Positions 10,344-18,732 of a DNA stretch of 64,000 nt are shown here, piece after piece. Numbering within the stretch: position 1 is the first letter of the stretch; every line of letters starts with the position of its first letter. The notes below the pieces were generated by a model that searched no databases, was not told where the DNA came from, and was given only the letters and a program-made list of their open reading frames with translations. The translations under genes were made by a program, and so were the position numbers. Origin of the DNA: Planococcus donghaensis. GTDB taxonomy: Bacteria; Bacillota; Bacilli; Bacillales_A; Planococcaceae. The DNA lies in the NCBI RefSeq assembly GCF_001687665.2, contig NZ_CP016543.2:2542001-2606000 (forward strand), given 5' to 3'.

Positions 10344-11516
10344 TTATGTTTGTAATTTAAATTGCTCAAAAAATCCCTTTCTTTTTTCTTCTATCTTAAC
10401 TGCTTCATACTTGTTAGCTTCTGAAAAATTTTTATTGGCTTGCGAAACTAATTCTTCCTTACTGATAGATAATAGAATTTCACAAATTTCTTCAATATTA
10501 TTTTTTTTGTTGCTAAATATATATTTTTTCTCAATTAGTTCTGGAATTCCAGCAGTATTTGCACCAAAGGCTGGTAAAGCTCTACTCATAGCTTCTACTA
10601 ATGATCTAGGTAAACCCTCTTGTCTACTTGGTTGTGTATAAATATCTATAGTCTCTAGCCAATTAAAAATTTCTTTATGAGGTTTACTTCCAAGAAATTG
10701 CACAGAATTTTCCACGTTGTATTTCTTCGCCAATTTTTTAAGATAGTGATTATTACCTCCTCCAACTAACTGATATTCAAATATATTTTTGTTATTTTTT
10801 TCTAATTCCCCCAACGCTTTGATTATATATTGTTGCCCTTTGTATTTAACATCTATTGCTGCAGTCGTTCCTATAATAATTTTTTGTTTTTGATTCATTT
10901 CATTAATCTTTTTTAACCTTTTCTCTAATATTTCACTGTTAAATTTTTGCAAAGCGACATTAGAACAACTGATGTTTTTCCCGAAGGTAGGGTATCTTTT
11001 TTGCAAAAAATTATTAGTTACATAAACAACGTATGGAGCTTTTTTCACTCGCTTTTTTGTGGCTAGATACATAGAAGGGGCTACTATTTTCCCTACAATA
11101 CTATGGTTCCAGAATGCATCCCATGGGCAAGCTACTAATTCAACTAAGTAAGGTATTTTATTTTTCTTTGCATAATCGATTGCAATGAATCCTATTATGC
11201 TGGGAAGTCTCGCTATTACGTAATCTGTATTTTTCACTTCATTTTCTATTATTCTTTTTGCTTTAATTTTATTAAGTATTCCTCCTTTTAAATTCGAGAT
11301 ATTCGGACATTGAATAACTCTAAAAGGAGATACTGAGATTTTTGACAATTGTTTTTCAGCTTCGCTTTTAGAAACATCTTTAACTCTTATAATTGCAGAA
11401 AGTTCGTTTCCAATATGATAATATCGCTTGAATGTTTTATCATTATGAGCAGTACCATAATAATTATTTTCCTCATCTTTTTTCAAGGGACCGTCATGAC
11501 AAAATAATACTTTCAT
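10344..11516 (-). CDS. Glycosyltransferase family 4
   Basis: The 390-residue GT-B protein begins MKVLFCHDGPLKK, like several capsular glycosyltransferases. Its C-terminal domain contains IIGTTAAIDVKYKGQQY, an E-x7-E in QEGLPRSLVEAMSRALPAF, and NTAGIPELIEKKYIF. It likely adds one sugar of the repeat unit at the inner membrane face. It lies between the ATP-grasp gene and the polymerase gene, with about 100 bp to the latter. Very AT-rich sequence fits the variable block. Donor unknown. Confidence 0.85.
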   Translation of the reverse strand: MKVLFCHDGPLKKDEENNYYGTAHNDKTFKRYYHIGNELSAIIRVKDVSKSEAEKQLSKISVSPFRVIQCPNISNLKGGILNKIKAKRIIENEVKNTDYVIARLPSIIGFIAIDYAKKNKIPYLVELVACPWDAFWNHSIVGKIVAPSMYLATKKRVKKAPYVVYVTNNFLQKRYPTFGKNISCSNVALQKFNSEILEKRLKKINEMNQKQKIIIGTTAAIDVKYKGQQYIIKALGELEKNNKNIFEYQLVGGGNNHYLKKLAKKYNVENSVQFLGSKPHKEIFNWLETIDIYTQPSRQEGLPRSLVEAMSRALPAFGANTAGIPELIEKKYIFSNKKNNIEEICEILLSISKEELVSQANKNFSEANKYEAVKIEEKRKGFFEQFKLQT

Positions 11517-11538
11517 TCTTAAACCTCATTTCATTACT

Positions 11539-12426
11539 TTAAAGATTGTAGCTAAATTGTTCTCCTAAAGTAATATCGAATTTCTCTGGGGTATACTGGA
11601 CATATCCAGACCACGGATAAAATGTTAATTCTCCGAAATAAACCCTATTATTTACCCAGTATAAATCTACTCTAACAAAAGGAAAATCAGCAGCCAATTT
11701 ATTGGCAATGATGAGCATCTCACTAAGTCCTTCAGGTTTGGAAACTACATCCCCAAAATTTGGATGGTCTGTAACTACATCGATAAAATTCCATTCTATA
11801 TCATATATATTTCTTTTATGATCTATTTGACGATCAACGTCAAATACTATATATTTTGCTTTACCATTAAAACACATAAATTTATAATCGTTTATTCCCT
11901 CAAACAAATTACCTTTATCTTCTAAAAATTTTTCTATTATTATCTTCGGAACTAAATCTTTATATGACCATTCTCTTCCAACTGTAAAACTATCTCTTTT
12001 CAACCACAAATCTAAAGTTTTTATTACTTTTTCTCTGTCGAGTTCCGCTTTATTATTGCATAAAATATTTGTGCCACTTCCATTTGTTGTCTTAATGACA
12101 AATTTATTAGGTAATGCATCAAAGTCAATTTGATCTGTGTTGTCAAAAACTCCGTACAGTCTATTAAGTATATTATTAAGTCCTTTACTATTGATGTACT
12201 CCCGTACTTCATATTTATCTGCACATTTTTTCATTAAAGGATTTCTATAATATGCTTTATACCACTGTATCTTTTCAGTCCATCGTTTAGGTTTTTTTAG
12301 GTTTAACTTTCTTTTCAATTTTAATCTATACTGAATTTTTAACATAGTAGAATCTGGAAGAAATCTTAAAATATTTAAAATTTTAAATCTTAGTTCTTTA
12401 TTTTTTATAATTGCTTTATAATTCAT
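11539..12426 (-). CDS. ATP-grasp (TupA-like) protein in EPS locus
   Basis: The 295-residue protein resembles the TupA-type ATP-grasp family, named after a teichuronopeptide gene of an alkaliphilic Bacillus. Visible features are KPKRWTEKIQWYKAYYRNP with the following KCADKYEVREYI near residues 47-80, the nucleotide-binding FVIKTTNGSGTNI, and the acidic metal-binding region VRVDLYWVNNRVYFGELTF near the C-terminus. ATP-grasp enzymes form amide or ester bonds through an acyl-phosphate, so a role in attaching an amino acid or peptide to a uronic acid is plausible because the locus makes UDP-hexuronates. That role is inferred. Its ATG overlaps the preceding stop codon by one base (TAATG). Confidence 0.75.
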   Translation of the reverse strand: MNYKAIIKNKELRFKILNILRFLPDSTMLKIQYRLKLKRKLNLKKPKRWTEKIQWYKAYYRNPLMKKCADKYEVREYINSKGLNNILNRLYGVFDNTDQIDFDALPNKFVIKTTNGSGTNILCNNKAELDREKVIKTLDLWLKRDSFTVGREWSYKDLVPKIIIEKFLEDKGNLFEGINDYKFMCFNGKAKYIVFDVDRQIDHKRNIYDIEWNFIDVVTDHPNFGDVVSKPEGLSEMLIIANKLAADFPFVRVDLYWVNNRVYFGELTFYPWSGYVQYTPEKFDITLGEQFSYNL

Positions 12427-13523
12427 TAATTATTAATCCCCAGCTTTTTTATTTCTCTAAGGTAAGCTTTAACCACTAAATCTCTATCGAATTCTTCTTC
12501 AATTTTTTTCCTACCGTAAAGCCCCATTTTTCTTTTGGAATCAATATCTAAACTCAAAAAAGCTTCTATTTTTTCTATTAAATCTTCACTATTTTTTTGT
12601 TCAACGATAAATCCATTTCTTCCACTTTCAACTATTTCTTTACAACCACTTCTATTCGTTGTAATTATAGGACGACCGCTGGCAGCACTCTCTAACAAAA
12701 CATTGGACATACCTTCAGGATAATAAGTGGGGTGAATAGTACAGTGTGAATTTTGGTGAAACTTCTGAACATCCTTTTGCATTCCATGATATTCAATTAT
12801 ACCTTCTTGATGCATTTCTTTTAACTTATCTTCATAGTCTTGTTCACATGCGCCTAAAACATGAAATGAAGTTTCGGGATATTTTTCTTTTATAAATTTT
12901 GCGGCGTCTAAATATTGATCTATTCCTTTTTCTTTCATAACGCGTGCAATAAACAAAAAATTGATGGTGATGTTTGAAGGATAATTCAACAAAGAATACT
13001 CATTGAGATTCACTCCTGAACCTGGTATTAGCGCATAGGGTCCCTTTATTACGTTATTTCTCAATAAAAATTTTTCATTTTCTTTATTTTGTATAAAGAC
13101 ACAACTTGCTTTTTTCAGAGCAATTTTATTTAAAAATAAAGTTATTTTTTGTAAAACTCCACCATTTTCAACAGCTGTCCCTAGTCCTGTGATATTTGCA
13201 ATACAGGGTGTTTTGTTCATTCGACAGGCTATTCCACCATAAACATTTGGTTTAATAGTATACGTTAAAACAATATGCGGACAAATTTCCTTAAGAATTT
13301 TTCTATACTTTTTCAGTAATTTTAAATCAGTTAATGGATTAGTCCCTCTTCTATTAATAGGTGTTTCGATAAAGTAGCATCCTAGATTTTTTAATTGCGG
13401 AATATATTTACCATTTGGCAAAGAGATATAGACATCATTCTCTTTAACTAATTCACTTAAAAGTTCTTTCCTAAATTTATACAAACCTATATCATTATTA
13501 GCTAAAATCAAAATTTTCGCCAT
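12426..13523 (-). CDS. Glycosyltransferase family 4, PglA/EpsD-like
   Basis: The chosen ATG at 13523 follows AGCAAGGAGA at good spacing. A longer frame to 13568 lacks such a site. The 365-residue product begins MAKILILANNDIGLYKFRKE. VLTYTIKPNVYGGIACRM and ANITGLGTAVENGG are typical of the PglA-like enzymes that add an acetamido sugar to undecaprenyl-diphospho-bacillosamine. EGMSNVLLE gives the E-x7-E motif, followed by TTNRSGCKEIVE. The gene overlaps the acetyltransferase gene by 26 bp, which places it directly after the bacillosamine module. It is a good candidate for the second sugar transfer, though substrate is inferred from family and context. Confidence 0.85.
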   Translation of the reverse strand: MAKILILANNDIGLYKFRKELLSELVKENDVYISLPNGKYIPQLKNLGCYFIETPINRRGTNPLTDLKLLKKYRKILKEICPHIVLTYTIKPNVYGGIACRMNKTPCIANITGLGTAVENGGVLQKITLFLNKIALKKASCVFIQNKENEKFLLRNNVIKGPYALIPGSGVNLNEYSLLNYPSNITINFLFIARVMKEKGIDQYLDAAKFIKEKYPETSFHVLGACEQDYEDKLKEMHQEGIIEYHGMQKDVQKFHQNSHCTIHPTYYPEGMSNVLLESAASGRPIITTNRSGCKEIVESGRNGFIVEQKNSEDLIEKIEAFLSLDIDSKRKMGLYGRKKIEEEFDRDLVVKAYLREIKKLGINN

Positions 13524-14154
13524 CTTTAATTCTCCTTGCTGGAATACCAATATAAACTCCAGGCTCATTAATATCTTTTATTACTACAGATCCAGCTCCC
13601 AAAATAGTGTTTTTTATTATTTTCACATTGTTACTAACAATACTGCCTATTCCCAACCAAGAACCATGTCCTATTTTCACTGTACCAGCTATATGGACTC
13701 CTGGAGAGATATGTACAAAGTTTTCAATTAAATTATCATGATCTACAGTAGAGCCTGTATTTATAATACTCCCCTTCCCAATAACAGTTGAAGAATTTAT
13801 GACACTTCCCGCCATTATGACCGTACCTTTACTAATTTCTACATCTTTCCCAATAATAGCTTGAGGATGGATTAGCACTGGTATAGTAGCAGCTTGAGCC
13901 TCTAATTTTAGTTGTATTGTTTCTCTTAAAGAATTTTTGCCTATAGCTACAAACATATCCCAATCATCGATACAGGTATGCATATCTTTTAAAGTTCCAA
14001 CAACATCAAGACCTAGAGATACTTTTAAACTTTCATCATCATCGAGAAAAGCAATACGTTGCCATTTATTTAATTTAAAGGCTATATCAGCTACAACTTT
14101 CCCATGACCGCTAGCACCTATTATAAGTAATTTGTTTTTCTTGATTTCATTCAT
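13498..14154 (-). CDS. NeuD/PglD-type sugar O- or N-acetyltransferase
   Basis: The 218-residue protein pairs an N-terminal nucleotide-sugar-binding fold (LLIIGASGHGKVVADIA, then FLDDD) with a C-terminal left-handed beta helix of hexapeptide repeats. The repeats include TVIMAGSVINSSTVIGKGSIIN and the catalytic-loop region TVDHDNLIENFVHISPGVHIAG, where the histidine of VDHD is the expected general base. In the PglD/EpsM group it acetylates the 4-amino group of UDP-4-amino sugars to give UDP-di-N-acetylbacillosamine. The neighbouring aminotransferase and dehydratase support this. It overlaps the upstream sugar transferase gene by 8 bp. Confidence 0.88.
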   Translation of the reverse strand: MNEIKKNKLLIIGASGHGKVVADIAFKLNKWQRIAFLDDDESLKVSLGLDVVGTLKDMHTCIDDWDMFVAIGKNSLRETIQLKLEAQAATIPVLIHPQAIIGKDVEISKGTVIMAGSVINSSTVIGKGSIINTGSTVDHDNLIENFVHISPGVHIAGTVKIGHGSWLGIGSIVSNNVKIIKNTILGAGSVVIKDINEPGVYIGIPARRIKDGENFDFS

Positions 14155-14794
14155 TTTTATCAGTACCTTTAAAAGCTTCCATAGTAGCAGCTGTATCTGA
14201 ACTAATTCCTTCTCGTATAAACACTTTTTTCAATGTAAGAAATATAATTTTCCAATCACCTATGAAACTTACCTGTTTAACATACTCTATGTCGAGTTTG
14301 AACTTATCTTCCCAGCTGATAGCATTTCTTCCATTTACCTGAGCCAATCCTGATAACCCTGGTCTAACATCATGACGATGCTTTTGCTGTTCAGTGTATA
14401 AAGATAAATACTCTACCAGTAATGGTCTTGGTCCAATTATAGACATATCCCCTTTAAGAATATTTAGTAGACCAGGTAATTCATCTAAAGACGTAGATCT
14501 TAAGAATCGACCAAACTTAGTTAATCGAATATTGTCTGGTAATAAATTCCCTTCATTATCTTTTTCGTCAGTCATCGAACGGAATTTAAACATAGAAAAA
14601 ATTTTTTCATTCAATCCTGGACGCTGTTGTTTAAACAAAACGGGACTTCCTAACTTTGCTCGAACCAATATGGCGACTACTAAAAATACTGGACTAAGCA
14701 CGATAATTGCTATTAAAGAAAGAATTAAGTCCATTGGCCTCTTAATGAATCGTTTGTATAATCCATCTTTAGGTTTATTCATACTTATTTCCAC
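14147..14794 (-). CDS. Undecaprenyl-phosphate sugar phosphotransferase (PglC/EpsL-like)
   Basis: This initiating enzyme transfers a sugar phosphate from a UDP-sugar to undecaprenyl phosphate. It has 215 residues, the small monotopic form. A single hydrophobic segment lies near residues 21-45, then QQRPGLNEKIFSMFKFRSM, the catalytic Asp-Glu pair at 104-105 in SLDELP, and GDMSIIGPRPLL. The first codon is GTG at 14794, but an ATG four codons later (14782) is an equally possible start. It is flanked by genes for the bacillosamine pathway, so UDP-di-N-acetylbacillosamine is the likely donor. Confidence 0.9.
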   Translation of the reverse strand: MEISMNKPKDGLYKRFIKRPMDLILSLIAIIVLSPVFLVVAILVRAKLGSPVLFKQQRPGLNEKIFSMFKFRSMTDEKDNEGNLLPDNIRLTKFGRFLRSTSLDELPGLLNILKGDMSIIGPRPLLVEYLSLYTEQQKHRHDVRPGLSGLAQVNGRNAISWEDKFKLDIEYVKQVSFIGDWKIIFLTLKKVFIREGISSDTAATMEAFKGTDKNE

Positions 14795-15897
14795 AACCCT
14801 CGAATAATCTCTACAACTCTTTCTAACTGCTCACCCGTAATTTTCGTATCACTAGGCAAACAGACCCCATTTTCAAACAACTTCTCAGAAACGTCAGTAC
14901 CCACAAAATCATATTTTTCAAAGAAAGGTTGCATATGCATTGGCTTCCAGACAGGACGAGATTCAATATTTTCTTTTTCTAAAGCATCCATTACTTCAAC
15001 CGGGCGAATCTTACCCGTCAACGTCATAGCACTCAACCAATAGTTTGGTTTGTCCCATTCATTATTAGGCATGAACTCTATGCCTTCCAGATCGTTCAAG
15101 TGGTCTTTGTAAAAATTATAGATGTGATTTTTCGTAGCCACTCGGTTATTTAAGACTTTTAGCTGTCCTCTTCCAATTCCAGCCACTACATTACTCATAC
15201 GATAATTGAAACCTAATTCACTATGTTGATAATGTCTAGCTTGATCTCTTGACTGTGTAGCCCAAAATCTAGCTTTTGCAATTCGTTCTTCACTGTTAGA
15301 AATAAGCATACCACCACCTGAAGTAGTGATAATTTTATTTCCATTAAAAGAAAAGATTCCATAATCACCAAAAGTCCCTGTGTGCTGACCTTTATAATAA
15401 GTTCCTAACGATTCTGCTGCATCTTCGATCAATGCGACATTATATTTTTTACAAAGTGCTACAATTTTGTCCATATCTGCAGATAGTCCATATAGGTGAA
15501 CTAATAGTACAGCTTTCGCTTGTGGATATTTTTTAAAAGCCTCTTCTAAAGCTTTTGGAGACATGTTCCATGTTTCATAATCACTATCGATAAAAACTGG
15601 AGTCGCATTTTGATAAATGATTGGGTTTGCAGTTGCTGAAAACGTTAATGTAGAACAAAAAACGATATCATCTTTTTCAACACCTGCCGCTTTTAGCGCT
15701 AAGTGTATAGCTGCAGTTCCTGATGATAATGCAGCTGCGGCTTTTGAACCAACTTTAGCTGCTAGTTCGTCTTCAAACCCATTAACGTTTGTTCCTAAGG
15801 GCGCAATCCAGTTTGTATCAAATGCTTCTTTTACAAATTCTTGTTCATAGCCTTCATCACTCATATGAGGAGATGAAAGGTAAATTCGTTCTAACAT
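14785..15897 (-). CDS. DegT/DnrJ/EryC1 aminotransferase (PglE/EpsN-like)
   Basis: This PLP-dependent sugar aminotransferase has 370 residues, normal for the family. Lys188 in FSFNGNKIIT is the expected Schiff-base lysine, and IEDAAESLG at about 158-166 supplies the cofactor-binding aspartate. MLERIYLSSPHMSDEGYEQE is a start shared by PglE-like enzymes that aminate C4 of UDP-4-keto-6-deoxy-GlcNAc. GAAGGGTG precedes the ATG. The gene directly follows the 4,6-dehydratase that would make its substrate and precedes the phosphotransferase, overlapping it by about 10 bp. Confidence 0.9.
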   Translation of the reverse strand: MLERIYLSSPHMSDEGYEQEFVKEAFDTNWIAPLGTNVNGFEDELAAKVGSKAAAALSSGTAAIHLALKAAGVEKDDIVFCSTLTFSATANPIIYQNATPVFIDSDYETWNMSPKALEEAFKKYPQAKAVLLVHLYGLSADMDKIVALCKKYNVALIEDAAESLGTYYKGQHTGTFGDYGIFSFNGNKIITTSGGGMLISNSEERIAKARFWATQSRDQARHYQHSELGFNYRMSNVVAGIGRGQLKVLNNRVATKNHIYNFYKDHLNDLEGIEFMPNNEWDKPNYWLSAMTLTGKIRPVEVMDALEKENIESRPVWKPMHMQPFFEKYDFVGTDVSEKLFENGVCLPSDTKITGEQLERVVEIIRGLWK

Positions 15898-15940
15898 TTA
15901 AATTGCACCCTTCCATGACTTATCAATATTCTGGACTGTA

Positions 15941-17782
15941 TTAATTACTAACTTTCAGTAATTCTTTGTTTTTCAAATCAATATTTTTTCGATTAGCTAG
16001 CCCAATCAAAACTTCTTTAACTTCATCATTTGGCATCTCAGGTAGTTTCTCCAAAAGATACGTCAATTCACCTTCACTAACTGGGTTTGCCTTACCAATA
16101 TATATCTTCGGAAACACTTGATCTGTCTGAATTTCATTATCATTCAATAACTCTTCAAACAACTTTTCACCTGGACGAATACCAGAGAAGTTAATCCCGA
16201 TTTCACCTTCTGAATATCCTGACAAACGAATTAAGTTCTGTGCCAAATCAACAATCTTAACAGGCTCTCCCATATCCAAGACAAACACTTCTCCACCTTC
16301 AGCTAATGTTCCAGCTTGAATGACTAATCGAGAAGCTTCTGGTATGGTCATGAAATAACGCGTCATACGCGGATCTGTTACGGTAATTGGCCCACCTGCT
16401 GCAATTTGTTTCTTAAATAATGGAATAACCGACCCACGTGAACCTAGTACGTTTCCAAAGCGCACAGCTGCAAATTTTGTATCGCTACGTATTGCTAAGT
16501 TTTGAACAATCATTTCAGCAAAACGTTTAGTAGCCCCCATTACGTTCGGCGGGTTTACTGCTTTATCAGTAGATACCATGACAAAGTTGCCTACACCGTT
16601 CATATGTGCTGCTTCTGCAACATTTTTCGTTCCATATACATTATTTTTAACAGCTTCCATCGGATTTCTTTCCATAAGAGGTACGTGTTTATGAGCCGCA
16701 GCATGATAAACAACATCTGGTTTGTATGTACTCATAATGTCCATCATTCTTTTACGGTCTTGTACATCGGCAATAATCGGAATAATCTCTGTGTCAGGTG
16801 CAATTTTTTGACGTAGTTCCATATCTATCAAGTAAATCGAGTTTTCACCATGTCCTAAAAGCAATAACTTTTTCGGACCAAAGCGCGCGATTTGGCGTGC
16901 GATTTCGGAACCGATTGATCCGCCAGCTCCCGTTACCAGAATTGTTTTACTCGTCAATTGGTTGGCGATTTTGTTCATATCGAGCTTGACTTCGTCGCGA
17001 CCTAGTAAGTCTTCAATTTTGACATCTTGAATGTCTGTTACTGATACTTTACCGGTCATGATGTCTTCGATAAGTGGAATGGTCTGAGTCCGGATGCCAG
17101 AGTCCATACAAGTTTTGATGAGCTCAGCAGTTTCTTGCTTGCCGAGTGAGGGGATGGCAATGATGATTGTGTCGATCCGATTGTCTTTAGCGATAGTCGC
17201 TACATCTTGTGTGTTGCCGTGGACAACCCGAACGCCGTAAATATCGAGGCCTTGTTTGTTTTTGTCATCGTCTACATATAATACTGGTAATAAGCCATTT
17301 TCAGGATTTGATAACAATTGACGCGCTACGAGGCTTCCTGCTTTCCCTGCCCCAATGATTAGCGTGCGTTTTAGTTCAGAATCCTTGTGGCTATTTCTTT
17401 TATCCCGTAGCATCCGCCATGACAGACGCGAACCACCTATTAATAGAAGGTGAAGCATCCACGTAATGATTAGTGCACGGAACAATACATCGCCTCTATA
17501 GGCGTATTGCACGATACCGATAACAACAATCGACCAAGTAACTGCTTTAAAAATCGAGGTTAGTTCCCCGATTGAGGCATACTCCCAAACTTTCCGGTAT
17601 AAGCCGTAGTACATTGCTAGCGCATGATGTGCGATAAAAATAGTTAGCGCACTTGCTAGGAGAAACTGGTTCTGCATCACATCGTTATACGGGTAGAGCA
17701 CATAATAGCCGACAAAAATAGAAAAGAATACGATGAGTGAGTCGACAGCTAGTAATAATGAAACACGGTTTTTTAATGACAA
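15941..17782 (-). CDS. Membrane UDP-GlcNAc 4,6-dehydratase (PglF/EpsC/CapD-like)
   Basis: The 613-residue protein has four membrane helices in its first 125 residues, a first nucleotide-binding domain (GAGKAGSLVARQL near residue 150), and a second, catalytic Rossmann domain with GAGGSIGSEIARQI near 290-303. YHAAAHKHVPLMERNP and STDKAVNPPNVMGATKR carry the family features: the usual active-site tyrosine is methionine, as in PglF, and the T-D-K triad is present. It removes water from UDP-GlcNAc to give a 4-keto-6-deoxy sugar, the first step to bacillosamine. The start is TTG at 17782 with AAAGGA nine bases upstream. Confidence 0.93.
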   Translation of the reverse strand: MSLKNRVSLLLAVDSLIVFFSIFVGYYVLYPYNDVMQNQFLLASALTIFIAHHALAMYYGLYRKVWEYASIGELTSIFKAVTWSIVVIGIVQYAYRGDVLFRALIITWMLHLLLIGGSRLSWRMLRDKRNSHKDSELKRTLIIGAGKAGSLVARQLLSNPENGLLPVLYVDDDKNKQGLDIYGVRVVHGNTQDVATIAKDNRIDTIIIAIPSLGKQETAELIKTCMDSGIRTQTIPLIEDIMTGKVSVTDIQDVKIEDLLGRDEVKLDMNKIANQLTSKTILVTGAGGSIGSEIARQIARFGPKKLLLLGHGENSIYLIDMELRQKIAPDTEIIPIIADVQDRKRMMDIMSTYKPDVVYHAAAHKHVPLMERNPMEAVKNNVYGTKNVAEAAHMNGVGNFVMVSTDKAVNPPNVMGATKRFAEMIVQNLAIRSDTKFAAVRFGNVLGSRGSVIPLFKKQIAAGGPITVTDPRMTRYFMTIPEASRLVIQAGTLAEGGEVFVLDMGEPVKIVDLAQNLIRLSGYSEGEIGINFSGIRPGEKLFEELLNDNEIQTDQVFPKIYIGKANPVSEGELTYLLEKLPEMPNDEVKEVLIGLANRKNIDLKNKELLKVSN

Positions 17783-17908
17783 GAGGATCAGTCCTTTCGT
17801 TATCCAGTACTTTTGACTTAACTGGGCAAAAATCTTCCCTCATTCTAACATACTATTAACTGGAAATGAAAGGATTTTTTAAACAAAAAAATACTTTTTT
17901 ATTATTAA

Positions 17909-18676
17909 TCAAGTAAAAATATTCCACCATTTCCCCTTTGGGATGTCTTCTGGCTCTAATACGTGGAAATGTTCATTCAGTATAATGCGCTCGTTGTTTT
18001 CAAGGAAAATGTCGACCATATCATGTCGATTCTTTTTCTCTAAGTAATCGAGTCCTTCGTTAAAAAGGAATGGTCGTTTATCTATGCTATGAACATCTGA
18101 TCCATATACATGGATTAAATTCGCATCAATCAAGTTCATCGCCGTACGTTGAATAGCTTTTCCAAAACCGCCTGACACCGAGCCTGCAGTGACTTGGGCC
18201 ATGGCGCCGTGAAGCAAAAGCTTTTTCAAGCGTTCTGGTTTTTCAATGATGCCTTGGTTACGTTCTGCGTGGGCAATGATTGGTACATAGTTTTTCGTAA
18301 TTAATTGCTGAATAATTGGTACGGTGTATGCTGGAATTCCAGAAGAAGGCAATTCTAAAAGTACATAGCGCGAACCCGCTAACGTTAAGGCTTCTTGTGC
18401 AGCTAGTTTTTCTGGTAACTTTTCGCTCAGACGGCATTCTTGTCCGCTATAAATGGTTAAGGGAAGCTGCTCTTCTGCGATATAGCTATTCACAAGTTCT
18501 AATTGTCTATTTAATGCCGCAAGATTGGTTTGAAAGTTTGGATGAAAAGCGTGAGGAGTTGCAATAATTCCCGTTAATTGTTCCTCTATTGCTTTTTCTA
18601 ATAGCCGTTTAGTTTGCTCCATTGTTTCTGCACCATCGTCAAGTCCAGGCAAAATATGAGCATGTGTGTCAATCAT
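17909..18676 (-). CDS. CpsB/YwqE-type tyrosine-protein phosphatase (PHP fold)
   Basis: This manganese-type phosphatase would dephosphorylate the tyrosine kinase encoded upstream and so tune polymer synthesis. The 255 residues start MIDTHAHILPGLDDGAET, giving the first metal ligands H4 and H6. ATPHAFHPNF and later AHAERNQG and YGSDVHS provide the remaining PHP metal sites. A strong AAAGGAGG precedes the ATG. A terminator-like hairpin lies just upstream, at the end of the kinase gene, so its expression may be partly uncoupled from the kinase. Confidence 0.93.
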   Translation of the reverse strand: MIDTHAHILPGLDDGAETMEQTKRLLEKAIEEQLTGIIATPHAFHPNFQTNLAALNRQLELVNSYIAEEQLPLTIYSGQECRLSEKLPEKLAAQEALTLAGSRYVLLELPSSGIPAYTVPIIQQLITKNYVPIIAHAERNQGIIEKPERLKKLLLHGAMAQVTAGSVSGGFGKAIQRTAMNLIDANLIHVYGSDVHSIDKRPFLFNEGLDYLEKKNRHDMVDIFLENNERIILNEHFHVLEPEDIPKGKWWNIFT

Positions 18677-18699
18677 CGTTTCGTCCTCCTTTGGTGCTT

Positions 18700-18732
18700 G
18701 AAAAAAAGTAAAAAGGGCGTGCCCTTTTTACT
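18700..18732 (-). terminator. Terminator-like hairpin straddling the kinase stop codon
   Basis: On the minus strand AGTAAAAAGGGC pairs with GCCCTTTTTACT (18707-18732) across a two-base loop and is followed by a run of seven Ts. The stem includes the kinase stop codon. It lies inside the EPS operon, so it probably acts as a partial terminator or as an mRNA 3' stabiliser. Confidence 0.65.
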
